A stretch of 64,000 bases of DNA from Loripinus fragilis (taxonomy: Eukaryota; Mollusca; Bivalvia; Lucinida; Lucinidae), in contig OZ026517.1 of the NCBI GenBank assembly GCA_964019695.1, positions 50,709,672 to 50,773,671 of the forward strand, given 5' to 3'. Positions 47,300 through 59,401 of this stretch are shown here, piece by piece (position 1 is the stretch's first letter; every line of letters begins with the position of its first letter). Both the position numbers and the translations under genes were made by a program. The notes below the pieces were generated by a model that saw nothing but the letters and a program-made list of their open reading frames with translations, did no database searches and was not told the origin of the DNA.

Positions 47300-48809
47300 C
47301 CAAGGCTAATGTAAGCCCCATTTTCAAGAAGGGTGAAAAAAGTGACCCTTCCAATTATAGACCCATCTCCTTGACATGCATATTATGCAAGGTGATGGAG
47401 CATATAATTGCCTCAAACCTAACTGCACATCTCAACCGGCATAATATATTGTACGATCTCCAGCATGGGTTCAGACAGAAACGGTCATGTGAGACGCACC
47501 TACTCAAATTAGTTGAAGACCTAGGAAAACAACTCATAAAAGGTAACCAAATAGATTTAGTACTGTTAGATTTCAGTAAAGCCTTTGACAAGGTAAACCA
47601 TCTTAAATTGCTCTTCAAACTTTCGCAGCACGGAGTCAAAGGTAACACACTTAACTGGATACGATCATTCCTTTTGGGACGGACCCAGGCAGTAGTGCTG
47701 GAGGGGGAGAGGTCAGCAGAGGCTCCTGTGACATCTGGTGTGCCACAGGGCTCTGTACTCGGGCCTCTTCTCTTCCTGCTCTACATCAACGATTTGCCAC
47801 AAAACATACAGTCACAGGTAAGGTTGTTCGCCGACGACACAGCTGTCTACTTAACAGTTACTTCTTCTGAAGATGCAAACACTCTACAGGCTGATCTAGA
47901 TACCTTGCAGGAATGGGAACGTACCTGGGACATGGAGTTTAATCCAAGTAAGTGCCAAGTACTCCATATTACACGCTCCAGGCAACCACTCCAGTCTCAG
48001 TACACCCTCCACGGTCAGTTCTTGGAATCAGTAGACAGTGCAAAATACCTTGGCATCAACATAGCCCAAGATCTCAATTGGAATCATCACATCAATGAAA
48101 TTACAGGTAAAGCAAATAGAACCCTCGGCTTTGTTAAGAGAAATGTAAAAACTAAAATGAGGCAGTAAAGGAACTTGCTTATAAGACTTTGGTGCGACCA
48201 CAGGTTGAATACGCCTCATCAGTTTGGAACCCTCATACAAAACAAAACATCTCAAAAATTGAAATGGTTCAAAGAAGAGCTGCCAGATGGGTCATAAACA
48301 ACTATTCTCCTTATGAAAGTGTCTCAAACATGCTTGAAAACCTAGGCTGGCGATCACTTGAAAATCGGCGCATTGATTCTCGCCTTGTCATGTTTTATAA
48401 GATCATATACTGCCATGTGGCCATACAGATACCGACATATTTCGAGAAACCCCATAGATAAACCCGTCACATGCAACCTCTCTCTTATAGGCAGATACAT
48501 ACTTCTGCAACATACTACCAGCAGTCCTTCTACCCAGCAACTATTGTACTCTGGAATAGGCTTCCATCAGAGATTGTTCTTAGGGCTGATCTAGACTCCT
48601 TCAAAGAAGGAGTCTGCCAGATCAATCATCAGTCTCCATAAATCTAAACACTGTTTTTAACCTGCTTTTAAATTTCACATCTGCACTAACACTATCATCT
48701 TTTATTTCCTTCTCACTATTTCACTTTCACATCTGCTAGAATCTAGCTTTTATCCTTGCACTGACAGCGCGACTGCACATAATACTCGTGAGAGGGTGCT
48801 GCAGAATGA

Positions 48810-48852
<43 letters not shown>
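47300..48852 (+). mobile_element. 5'-truncated CR1/jockey-type LINE
   Basis: Starts within the reverse transcriptase, runs through its C-terminal part, and ends with a (GATA)n tail at 48813-48852. A short tandem repeat in place of poly(A) is typical of CR1-like LINEs. The endonuclease and ORF1 are absent. The DNA between 47021 and 47300 shows nothing else. Confidence 0.8.
47308..48641 (+). pseudogene. LINE reverse transcriptase, frameshifted
   Basis: Residues NVSPIFKKGEKSDPSNYRPISL mark RT block 1 (quoted in part). LDFSKAFDKVNH, SGVPQGSVLGPLLF and LFADDTAVY carry the catalytic aspartates, and the thumb region follows (KYLGINIAQDLNW). A one-base deletion near 48157-48165 breaks the frame after NVKTK. 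The second frame (48189-48461) continues with RPQVEYASSVWNPHTK and RRAARWV. A premature TAA at about 48459 interrupts it, and the last stretch ends at a TAA near 48641. The whole is the C-terminal half of a CR1/jockey-type ORF2 and cannot encode an active enzyme. Confidence 0.85.
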
Positions 48853-49730
48853 TCTGCACAGCTACAGACTGAGGCTTAAAATTTCCGGTTTAGAAATGAG
48901 CGATGGTTCTATTTATATAAAAAAAAACATAGGCAATCGTAAAACACGTGCTAAACGCATATATATGCAAAAGTAGATTTTCTCATGACACGGCTTATAT
49001 GATGTAGTTCCATTGTTTCGCATTAACCAAATATTATTCGTAAAGCTAATACAATTATGTCAGACTCTGGAAATTAAAGAAAACTCTTTGTAAACTGCAT
49101 TTTGATGAAAAATCAAAGATTTGAGGGCAAACTCTGTAGATCCAGATGAGAAGACTCATTGTCAGCGGACTCATCTGTATCTACAGTGTTTTCAAATTCA
49201 GCTTTTTGTGTTTGGCGCTTTACAGGTTTAATCTTTCAATTTACAATTTATTTGCTCTTCTTCAAATCTTTAGTTTGAATATCAACGTGAGGAAACATGA
49301 GGGAAGCATATGCGAACAACAAAGACGCATATTGGCCTGTGTATTATTGGCCTGTTTTAACATTGTAGCTATTGGCCATACAGTAAATGTTAGTTGTTAA
49401 AGGCCAACATCGCTTCCCCAGGGAAACACATCTTTGCTCCATAATTGTAACAGTGGTCACTAATTAATGATAATTATTGGCTGCCCACTGTCTTACCTCC
49501 AACTGTTTACTGTGCAGGCAGTTTACACATGTTCTGTGTTATCTAATCTTTCAGTGAAAAATAACACCAAAATGATTAAAATGCATGATTACCAGATTCG
49601 AGACTCTGATCAGCCGCCTGGTCATTCATTCAGTCTGATCGGATTTACTGTCCATTAAGGGAACCTACCAACTGAGCACACAGCAAAGACTTTGAAAAAT
49701 ACTTTGCTCTGCTAGTTTCTATCATTCTAT
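48853..49730. other. No gene seen
   Basis: AT-rich; short frames only. Confidence 0.4.
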
Positions 49731-49731
49731 A

Positions 49732-50500
49732 CTCGACTACAAAAGAAACCCATCCGTCACTTTTTATGGCATTTATGGTAAAATAATTGAGAAATCAAAA
49801 TAAATTTTATACCACATTCTTAAACAATCAATTATGTATCAAATTATTGAAAAAGGTAACAGTTTTACTTAACCCGTTCATGCTGTACGCCAGTGTAGAG
49901 ACAAGGGGTCATTTTTAAAAATGACAATATTTAGACAATTGGTTTCACTCGAGCTTTAGTCTTAATCAGTTCACTTCCCTCTCTGACGAGGCGATCAAGT
50001 GTATGCAGAAGCCTTCACAAACTGCATAAGTTAAGTAAGCCCGGATCTCAATACGATAGAGCAGTTGTTGGATGAGTTCTGGCGACGCATCCGGGATCGT
50101 TCAGTGCAACCTCGGACTCTTCAACAGGTCTCGGGTTACTCTCCATTAAGAATGGGCGTGGATTCCCAAGAACATTGTGCGGTGTCACATGTATTTGGTT
50201 CGACATCGTTATGAGGCAGTTATTGATGCAGGAGAGGTCATGTCTGCTTTTGGACGAATTTGACTCAAGTGAACTGATTTAGACGAGAACGAGATATTCA
50301 TTCTTCATTGAAAACTTGTCATTTTTGAAAATGACCTCTTGTCTGAACACTGGCGAATAGCATGAACAGATTTTAGTAAAACTGTTACATTATTCAAGAA
50401 CTGATTGCTACAGAATATGGTATAAATATATTTTCATTTCTTAATTCTGATTTCCATAATTACCCCGAGAAATGACTGATGGGTTTCTTTTGTAGTTGAG
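49732..50500. mobile_element. Foldback TIR element flanked by TA
   Basis: 769 bp. The left end CTCGACTACAAAAGAAACCC and right end GGGTTTCTTTTGTAGTTGAG are inverted, with TA on both sides. Pairing extends about 200 bp inward on each side, including GTTCATGCTGTACGCCAGTG with CACTGGCGAATAGCATGAAC. TA target sites point to a Tc1/mariner-type mobiliser. No transposase. Confidence 0.75.
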
Positions 50501-51756
50501 TATATGTACAGGCTGAATTTGCTTCGCTGCAGAGGTTTGTCGCGCGTTATGCATATTTTGATGGTGATGTTGTGCGTATATTATGAGCAGTAAAACGTCA
50601 AAATTTCATGACGAAAAGTAAGCAATTCAATGTATTGTTCAGTAGTTCAAAATTTCGTTGCAATCGAAATATTGATATAGAAAATCAACATTTTGAGTTT
50701 ATTAATTAAAATGCATGGGGAAACGAACAGTGGCGAAAACCATCTCAGAAATTTTAATAGCATTTAGATTACGAGAGGTTGAAATACAAGATAAAATCAA
50801 CGCAATTTCAAGTTCAGAATTCATAAGATTAGAAATTATGAGACAACGCATGATCTTACACATGACAAAATCTAAAATTTCAACTTCTGTACCCTTCTGT
50901 ATCATTTCTTTTACTCAGAATTCAGACAGTTGAACTTGATGTTAATTTTCATAGCAAATAAAGTTCGTTTTATGGAGCATTTATACATTGCCATTTGAAT
51001 ATTAGAACCACACGATGAATATGTTTGTGTTGACTCACATGTGAATTTCAATATAAATGAGCCTGATATGTATTATTACAGGTACATATGCGTACAGCAA
51101 AGGCTAAGACGTTGTGACGACGTTATAACGTTCGAAACTTTACAGCTGGCGCCATTTTGTTTAGAGAAATCTAGCGTAAGAAAATTGATATTATAATGCT
51201 TAAGCAGCGTTTCAGGGCGAATTTGGTTGGAACAAGGTAAAATATGCAAGAATAACGATCACACAAAGTCATGTTTGTTTCATGTCATTGACACTTGCCG
51301 GGTCCAGATACAGATTTTGAACACTATGGGCCTTGTGTTCATACAGCTCCCTCGGTACCACAGTGGCTTGAAGTTATGATTTTGGGGTGATTTTAGGGCT
51401 TGGAACGCGTGAAATATGCTTTAAAATGTCGGAAGTTCGACGACTTAAAAATGATTTGAGAAAATTTTAAATTCGAGTATAAGAAAAAATGACAAGGGAT
51501 GACATAGAAATCTGTCAGATCACTTTGCTTTTTCTATGAATCACTTTGGTCAAAATTTTCATTTTTTTCATTGGCTGTTATTTTCTCGAAATTTTGGATG
51601 GAATTAAAAAGAAGGTCCTTAAGCACCAGACAAGGTAGCAAATTGTCATAAATTCAAGCGCCTGTGATCGGGACCCGGCATATGTTAATGTATGAAAAAA
51701 ATGTGTGATCCCTATATTGTGGAATCATGTATTCTGTTTTATCACAGTTTGTAATA
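50501..51756. other. No gene seen
   Basis: AT-rich with small unsupported frames on both strands (for example 50715-50933). Confidence 0.4.
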
Positions 51757-52370
51757 GCATTTTGATAATAAAAAATGTTCATTAAAGTGAGTTTTGATAT
51801 TATGAGCCTAAAATTCAGCTCGTAACGATTCCATAAGTAGGTTTTTGACCATAATAACGTGAAAAACAGGGGCAGTCCGAATATAGAAAATCGAAATATG
51901 AATATCAAAATGGTGTTTTGATATTCAAAATCGTGCATTAAAAGTGAGTTTTGAAATCGGAAATCTGATACTTGGTAATGTTCTGTATGCCAAAGAAGGT
52001 TTTTGACCATAATAACATGGAAAACAGTGACAATCCTAATATTGAAAATTGAAATACGAATATCGAAATAGCCTTTTGATATTCAAAATCGTGCATTAAA
52101 AGTGAGTTTTGATATTGAGAACCTGATATTCAGAAACATTCCAATGCCAAAGAAGGTTTTGACCATGATAATGAAAATCGGTGACAGTCCGAATATCGAA
52201 ATTCGAAATGTGAAATGTCAAAATGATATTTTGATATTCGAAATTGTGCATTCAAAACAGGGTCTTTCTATACAGTGTCAAAACGAGTTTTGATATTGAA
52301 AACATGATATCCAGTAACTCTCCGAATGCCAGAGTAGGGTTTTGACTTATAGTATATTAATATATAAAAA
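51757..52370 (+). repeat. About 155-bp tandem repeat, four copies
   Basis: Units recur around TGATATTCAAAATCGTGCAT and GAGTTTTGATATT, with starts near 51770, 51927, 52077 and 52232. It passes into a degenerate (AATATCGAAAATCGAAC)n tract to about 52545. The 118-aa reverse frame is repeat translation. Confidence 0.75.
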
Positions 52371-52549
52371 AAAAATAAAGTCCGAATATCAAAATAGAAT
52401 ATCGAAAATCGAAAATCATATAAAATTCTGAAATTGAATATCAAAAACCGAAAATCGAGCTAACTTCTGAAATTGAATATCGAAAACTGAAAAACGAAAA
52501 TCGAACTAACTTCTGAAAGTGAATATTGAAAATCGAACTAAAATAAACT

Positions 52550-53249
52550 AGTTAATGAAGTATTCATAAAATTTCTTTGAAGGCTCAATCTTGATAAGAA
52601 TGCGCATAAAAACTCATTCGGGTCATATAAACTGGTATCAGTTTCGACTTGGAATGGATTGACCCATCAAGACAATTTGCTACCAGACTTTTCGATTTCA
52701 GTTCTTTACAATAAAAACAAAAAAACGAAAGAATACGGATTTTGAGCCTTGAAATGATATGTTCAGAGAATTATAAGTGACAATTTAGCATTGCAATGCA
52801 AAACTGAAAGGCCAAATTTATTTTACACACATGGTGATCACCTTAGTAAGGGAATGTATTCATTTTAAAGTGCCTTTTCAAATATTTAACACAATATACA
52901 GAATTTGAAATTACAACACAAATGTTGCAGTCTGTGCACAATTTTAAGTACAAAGAGTGCTAATATAGCACAAAGTGCAGTCCTCAGTAGTCTAAATTGG
53001 CCTCAGTTGGTATTAATTGGCGATGTACACTTGAAAGAAATGAGACCTTTGATTGGTAATTGGCAAATTTGATATCGCCACCTGTACACAGCAGTCAATG
53101 CGGTTCTCCACAATCCGCCATTAGTGGTTCTACCTTGGAAAAGCATAGACATATTCTTACATTCCGAAATTATAATTTATAACTGTCCTTTTCAGGCAAA
53201 CAAATATTCGAACTTGGTTCTATGGTAAACCAGATTTAAAATGCAAAGA
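52550..53249. other. No gene seen
   Basis: AT-rich without supported features. Confidence 0.4.
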
Positions 53250-53600
53250 AGCACTCTATGAGCCCTGCGTGTTTCAGAAGCACTTAAGTCGGGTATGAAC
53301 CCTGTGTGCTTCAAACTATTTAAAATATACACCTCTAGTAAGGTATCAACCATGCGTGATTCAGAGCACTACAGTCTGGTATAAACCCTGACACTGAAAT
53401 AATATTAAAATCGTCACAATTACACCTATATAGGCGCGCCAAAGGATATAAATAGGACTAGCTCTTTATCTGCTATATGTCCGTTTAAACCCTATTAGAA
53501 GAAGTTCTTACTGAATCAATGGGAACTGTTTTTCCTATTCACATGCATAATAAAACGATTTAGAGGCACTATAGCCAGGTATCAACCCTGAATGCTTTAT
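53250..53600 (+). repeat. Degenerate GGTATCAACCCTGCGTGCTTCA repeats
   Basis: At least four irregular copies, at about 53260, 53295, 53340 and 53576, with variable spacing. Weak array. Confidence 0.45.
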
Positions 53601-55049
53601 TTGGTCCCAAAACTAGCATCTAATCGTGCGCACCCATGAAGATAAATGTGACCAACTCTTGATCAGTTGTGAACATAAAAACAAGCCCAAACCCGATGTA
53701 CAACCACATCATTAAAATAAATTATCAATTTACATCTGAGAGCAGTAATCTGCGCTAAACTTCCATAGCAGTATGTTCGCACAAGCTGATCAAATTTTGC
53801 CTTTTACTTTTATATATGGAAACATTTTACCGTTTTAGATACGCATATTATTCTTCATTATGCACAAAAACAGAAGCATAAAAAGTAAAGCATTTGTATT
53901 GTATTGTATTTAGCTGCACCCAATAAAGATAATGCACATGTGTAAAACTAGATAAGCGTTTGCTATTCGCACGTACAAAGCAATGTAAATTTACTATGTA
54001 CATGCAAATCTCTATATTCGAACAGATGTACAGACTGTTCAGAATTTACATGATTCGCATTTTCTGCCAAAATCAGCTTCACTGTGACAATATGCAGTAG
54101 ATCTACATGTCAGATCATAATATGCACCTATTTAAGCCAATATGGCGGTTGTTGGGCGTATTTAGGATACATGAATTTATAAACGTCATTTTTTATATTA
54201 CCAATCAGTATATATGCGTTTATACGCACGCATAATTGCTATATCTGTGTGCATCTAATCTTGATAAACTTGCGCATTCGCAAGCTATTTTACACATTCA
54301 AGAAATATGAGAAAATGAGTAAAATAAACATCTGCTCAAAAAAAGTCAAATGTATATATTTCTAGCATGGAAATCCATGCGTTATCTTCTCCAGTATAAA
54401 AGAATGGTAGAGGGTTTTGTCCCTTTACTCCAAATTAAAATGTATTGTTAATAAAAAAAAATACACACAACAAAGCTTCTCCAAAAAACTATGTTCAAAC
54501 ACAAAAAACCCCACTTTGGATATACACTGCATAACGTGCATCGTTTCTACAAGCGTAAAATATCTTTATAGCGTCTGATAAGTAGGCCCTATGCATCGAA
54601 TCTAGTAACGCGCTTCAGATATTGCTTCTGAAATAAAAATATATATTTCTCCCCTCCAAGCGATGGTGTTCATAATGTTTAAAGCACTTCTAATTGACTT
54701 GAAACTTTAACATGCATGTTGTGTATAACTTTTGAACATACTGAGTTATGTAAGCGACATGACGTTATATCAATGTTGATCCGACGTTGATTAGACGTTA
54801 GATACTGATCGCAGAACACAGTCGTGTACCTGTCTCTAACCTTGAGGGAGGAAGATTTAAATTACAATACCTAATCATTGCGCCAGTACATTAATCTTCA
54901 AGGCAATTGTGTCTAAGATTCACATACTAATACGCTAGGACAACCCGACACAGGTATAAAAAAGCTAAATCTTGGGCGCATTGTGCTATGTCTGAAACCT
55001 TCCCATCCTGTGAAGGTTACCAGGAAATCTGAACAAGTGTATAATGACT
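53601..55049. other. No gene seen
   Basis: AT-rich, only short frames. Confidence 0.4.
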
Positions 55050-55600
55050 TATGATATCTGTACATTACTATCAATTATCTCATATTATCATCAATTATCC
55101 CCAATTAAACCTTATTAGTGACCAGGTGTTTTGTCTGGTCAGCACTGTTTCTGCTCAGCATTTTAGTCACTTTGGTCAGCTTCAAGTCAGCATTTGGTTT
55201 GGTCAACAGTCAGCAGTTCTGCAGTGTAAGTCAGCGTTTTAGTCACACCCCTCATATATGTGACATTCTCTGGGGAATTTGTGTCATATTGAGGTACATA
55301 GTTTTGCATTTATAACACCGTGGTGTTGGTGTAATATGATTAGCTATAAAAAGTTATTGCCCTTTGAACAGTTTGATCAGTCAAATGTCATCACACTCCT
55401 CATACCACATTGTTGGTAATCTCATGTTGCGGCTCATATATGTGACATTCTCTGGGGATTTTGTGTCATATTGAGGTACATAGTTTTGCATTTATAACAC
55501 CGTGGCACCAGCCAAAATGGTTGGTATAATATGATAAACTATATAGAGTTATTGCCCTTTGAACAGTTTGATCAGTCAATTGTCATCACAATTCTCATGA
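55050..55600 (+). repeat. CTGACCAAA repeat plus 182-bp tandem duplication
   Basis: 55050-55245 is the inverse of 43483-43660. It is followed by two copies (55252-55400 and 55434-55600) of CATATATGTGACATTCTCTGGGG...TTGCCCTTTGAACAG. The second copy retains CACCAGCCAAAATGGTTGGT, a small hairpin deleted in the first. Confidence 0.7.
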
Positions 55601-55698
55601 CTCATATTAATCTATTTATGTCAATACATTAGGTAATTGGCTTAATTTATTATCAGACCTAATATCTGAATCTGCCTTTATGTAAGGGACGATTACTA

Positions 55699-55885
55699 TA
55701 CTCAACTACATAAGAAACCCATCAGTCACTTTTCTGGGCAATTCTGAAAAACAGAAACAAGAAATGAAAATGTATGTATACCATAGTCCTAAACAATCAG
55801 TTCTGCATCAAAACATTGAATAATTTAAAAGTTTTACTGAAATCTGTTCATGCTGTTCGCCAGTGTTTAGACAAGGGGTCATTAG
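55699..55885 (+). mobile_element. Left end of a second TA-flanked foldback element
   Basis: Matches the left arm of 49732-50500 (CTCAACTACATAAGAAACCC...GTTCATGCTGTTCGCCAGTG). No right arm is seen downstream, so this is a solo or deleted copy. Confidence 0.6.
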
Positions 55886-57020
55886 TAGTGGTATATGATT
55901 CTTTATAATCTACTTTTTTCTGTTGTTCCTGTTGTTCAAAGATGGCGGCCACATTGCGCAATATTGCATCAACAGAATTGGGACTTCCAAAGGGGTTGCC
56001 CATGACGTAATAATCAAAATGGCGGGCCATATTACTTCAAGTTCCTGTAATTACACAACATCCGAAAATGATAAAACAGTTACCACGGGATTTCACCATA
56101 GTTGGGTAATCGGGTTTTCCCAACTATTATGAGCAATGACACAATGGTTTAAAATAAACTTCACCACAAGAAATCGAACCTAATGCCAGTGCAAAGACTG
56201 AAGAATAAAGGCGCATATCAGCCTGTGAATTTTAGCACCTTGGTCATTCGCTACTGAGATAGTATTAAAGCTCTGGACAGGTTTGTCTTGTGTAATTAAA
56301 GTCATGTGAATTCAGCAGGCTGGTTTGAGCCTTTTATCGGTCCAAAACACCTATGCAGGTTTTCTTGCTGTAATACTGTATTGTCATTATTGTTGAAAGC
56401 TAGTAAACTTAATGAACTTTAACGTCTCAGATGTCATGATAAATAATAGAATCAATAGGGTCAAACTTCATGTGGTGACAGTGCATGGTGATGGTTTATG
56501 ACTCTTTCAACAATATTTGAGTTGTATTGGGGTGGTGATGCATGTGTATATTTGGCAGATTATGTTGGTCAGACTGCATTTTAGTGAAAGTTTTTGTACA
56601 AACTCTTACAAGCCTTCGCTGCTCACTGACACAAAGTAGGGATGTAGATAAAGACTCGGTCAAAAAGTCAGACCTATAGCCCCACTAGATAGCTTCACGT
56701 AGCATGACTATACGGATACGCGATAAGTACTGTGGTTCTTTCATGATCTGGTCCCAGAAATGCTTAGGCGAGCCTACGCAAATGCGCTATCGCCCTCAGA
56801 CCCTTTCGCTGCTGGCATACACAAAAATGTATGTAGATAAAGACTAGTCAGAAAACTAGTCCCCTCTAGATAGCTGCGCATACACGTTTTTGTTACTGCC
56901 AACTATTGTATTGAAAGTTTATTTATATCGTTGTGCAATATTTCAATTGAAAAAAAATGTCTTGTGTCAATAAGAGGACTCTCAAGTAACATGATATGGC
57001 TTTTTTCTTACTAAATATAG
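55886..57020. other. No gene; one diverged tandem pair
   Basis: 56608-56695 and 56800-56880 share CGCTGCT...ACA(C)AAA...TGTAGATAAAGACT and a CCCC(A)CTAGATAGCT end. No coding feature. Confidence 0.4.
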
Positions 57021-57170
57021 AATGACTCATCAAAATGGCCGCCAAAAGACAAAAGATCTAAGCATGACGTAGGATATCCGGTTTTTTACAAATATAAAGC
57101 AAATGAAAACGCTTTCATACTAATTTCAGTAACGCAACTGTAAAGACTACGAAAAATTATCCGCTTTATT

Positions 57171-57626
57171 ATGGATAGAAAGGCTAGCTGTGCCACACTT
57201 CTTAGACTACCGCTCGCGCAGAATAATAAAAGAAAAATAGCAGACGTTGATGAAAACGTCAGCGATGGATACGACCAGCCTGGTCGTCTTGTGATAGACA
57301 CTAGTAACAACTGTTCGGAGAACATGCCTGCTAATGACTGGTCAGAACACTGGATGAAAACTGTTAGTGACCGAAAAGGAGACCAACAAGAACAATTGTG
57401 CCAAATAGATCTTGGGAATCAGTGTTATGTTGTTGGTAAATTGTTTAAGGGGCAAATGTTCATACATGTAAGAAGGTATGACAGATGAGACGATGGGACA
57501 TTATTTCCAACTAAAAAGGGGATCGCTTTAAATCTTGAAAAGTGGAAGAAACTTCAATATTGTTTCTTAGAAAATGTTGACAGTGCTGTTGGCCAATACC
57601 AGGATTCTAAACCCGTGGACTTCTAG
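57171..57626 (+). pseudogene. PC4-like DNA-binding protein with internal TGA
   Basis: A 151-codon frame interrupted by TGA at 57486-57488, ending at TAG 57624-57626. The C-terminal half matches the PC4/p15 coactivator fold: a strand opening IDLGNQCYVVG, FKGQMFIHVRRYD, then after the stop DGTLFPTKKGIALNLEKWKKLQ. PC4 binds single-stranded DNA and assists transcription or replication. The N-terminal about 80 residues are polar with a basic patch (NNKRK). The stop falls between strands and could be a single C-to-T change of CGA. It is transcribed divergently from the Polinton genes. PC4-like genes occur in hosts and in some large DNA viruses, so ownership is open. A TATAAAG lies about 75 bp upstream. 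Confidence 0.6.
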
Positions 57627-57654
57627 TTTCATTTTAGGGTATAGCATGGAGTTC

Positions 57655-58165
57655 AAATTTTTCACACATGAAAATACATTTGTTACAAATGAAAATACTG
57701 TTTTAGAAAATGAAAGAACTTTTTGCATGAAATGAAAAAACATTTTTCGCAAATGAAAATACTTTCTTCGCAAATGAAAATACTTTTTTATAAATGAAAA
57801 TACTTTTTTCACAATTGCAAAAACTTTTTTCACAAATGAAAATACTTTTTTCGCAAATGAAAATGCTTTTTTGCAAATGAAAAAACTTTTTTCACACATG
57901 AAAATACTTTTTGCAAATATAAAACCTTTTTTCACAAATGAAAATAACTTTTTCACACATGAAAATATTTTTTGGCAAATGAAAATGCTTTTTTTACAAG
58001 TGAAAATAAGTTTTTCACAAATGAAAATACTTTTTTCACAATTGAAAATATATTTTTCACAAGCGAAAATAAGTTTTTCACAAATGAAAATACTTTTTTC
58101 ACAATTGAAAATATATTTTTCACAATTGAAAATAAGTTTTTCACAATTGAAAATGTATTTTTGAA
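57655..58165. repeat. 21-bp minisatellite, about 24 units
   Basis: Units are close to AAAATACTTTTTTCACAAATG, with a 63-bp higher-order repeat near 58000-58120. Because 21 is divisible by three, several frames remain open on both strands: minus 57567-58217 (7-residue units such as SIFICEK and YIFNCEK) and plus 57871-58244. I regard these as by-products of the repeat. It separates the PC4-like gene from the Polinton virion genes. Confidence 0.85.
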
Positions 58166-58528
58166 TAAATATATGTTGTTTATACTTGAGAATATCAGTA
58201 TAGTACATAATCCACATGTTTCATTTATGTATGTCATGCAATAAAATATAAATGTTTTCAACTTGTCTCTTTTTTATCATATCTTATTATGAAACTGATT
58301 GAGTCATAATATCTTCACTAGGGTATGAAAGAACAAGAAGAATGTACTTTTCTACATTTATTTACACAACATATACACTAAATGTTATACAGCACAACAC
58401 AACAGGGGCAAAATGAGTAAATAATCAAAGAAAACATATAGTATCTGATCCAAAACATTGCATACTTTATCAAATCAAGATAGAGTCTGTATAGCAATTT
58501 TCTTGTTCAAAAGAATGTTTCTCAAGGT

Positions 58529-58900
58529 TTACGAGTCCATGGTTTCACTCTCTTCTCGCTCAGAATCTACAGCACTGTCGGCTGGTTCTTCTTTCAGCAT
58601 GGAAAGCACTGGCTTGAGCACCCAAGGTATGATGGCATGTTTTAATGCAAGAATCTTTTTCTTGCGGTTGGGGCACACATGTTTGTCTGCTAGCAGCTGA
58701 ATACTCCTCTTGAAGGGAAGCAACTTCTTCACATAATAATTGCTCACCGGGACATTTCCTTTATACACATTAATCACAATTTCGCATAAAGCATGAAACT
58801 GGTCTCTAGTCAATGTTTGCAATAAAGCCTTGCGTTGTTTCGCCGAAGTACCCTGTAATAATTCCAAAAAGGGTATTTGCATCTGAACGGCACGACTCAT
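58529..58900 (-). CDS. Small basic conserved Polinton protein
   Basis: 123 aa, starting MSRAVQMQIPFLELL. The middle is a helical, Lys/Arg-rich domain (ALCEIVINVYKGNVPVSNYY, then KKKILALKHAIIPWV) and the C-terminus is acidic (DSEREESETMDS). I recall similar small proteins, with a conserved ...EIxxNVxKGNVP... core, as frequent neighbours of capsid genes in Polintons/adintoviruses; their role is not established. The acidic end is unusual for a nucleic-acid-binding virion protein. Intact. It lies 150 bp downstream of the protease in the same orientation. Confidence 0.6.
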   Translation of the reverse strand: MSRAVQMQIPFLELLQGTSAKQRKALLQTLTRDQFHALCEIVINVYKGNVPVSNYYVKKLLPFKRSIQLLADKHVCPNRKKKILALKHAIIPWVLKPVLSMLKEEPADSAVDSEREESETMDS

Positions 58901-59053
58901 CTTGAACCAAATGATTTAGAATGAATATGACTCCCTTATTTATAGGCACCTGAAATGATGGCTAAAATAGTCAACCACAAACTTATCGGATGAATCACAT
59001 TGTTTCAACTGTTCAACTATTTTGATTAAAGATAGAGACCTACATTTCATTAA

Positions 59054-59401
59054 TTAGTAAAACAACACGTGGTATCCGCAAGTGTCTGTCCCTGCTTCCT
59101 GTAAAGGTTCGTCATTGTAGACACACTTGACCGTATTCCTCTGTAAAAATGAATCGAAATGTAGATTGTAGGTTCCTGGCAGTTGTCCCAAACTGTCGTA
59201 GCATTCCGAATGATAAGAATCTTGAAACCAAAACACAATCCAATGATTTCCCGGAAGATGCGTGGGATCTGTATTACATATAAAAGCCGAAGGATATGTG
59301 TTCACAGAGATTGGTTATGTATCTGCCGAGTACACCGTGTCAGTCAGCGATGATAGACATCTGTTTTCTCGGACGGCACAAAGAAGTTGATTTGTATTCA
59401 T
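59054..59401 (-). pseudogene. Adenain-like cysteine protease with nonsense codon
   Basis: Maturation protease of the adenovirus/Polinton type (C5). The ATG at 59401-59399 overlaps the capsid gene's stop (ATGA). A TAA at 59317-59315 (codon 29) interrupts the frame, which then continues without a frameshift to the terminator near 59054. Downstream of the stop are the catalytic His in PGNHW, an acidic/Asn-type motif region (CYDSLG) and the catalytic Cys in DTCGYH near the C-terminus. The order His-acidic-Cys and the short size fit the family. Internal starts (a GTG at 59305) would leave a protein lacking the N-terminal strand. Probably inactive unless the stop is read through. Confidence 0.7.

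Noticed and set aside
57567..58217. 216-aa minus-strand frame as a heptad-repeat protein
   Set aside because: It is an in-phase translation of the 21-bp minisatellite; other frames on both strands are open for the same reason, and there is no independent gene signal.
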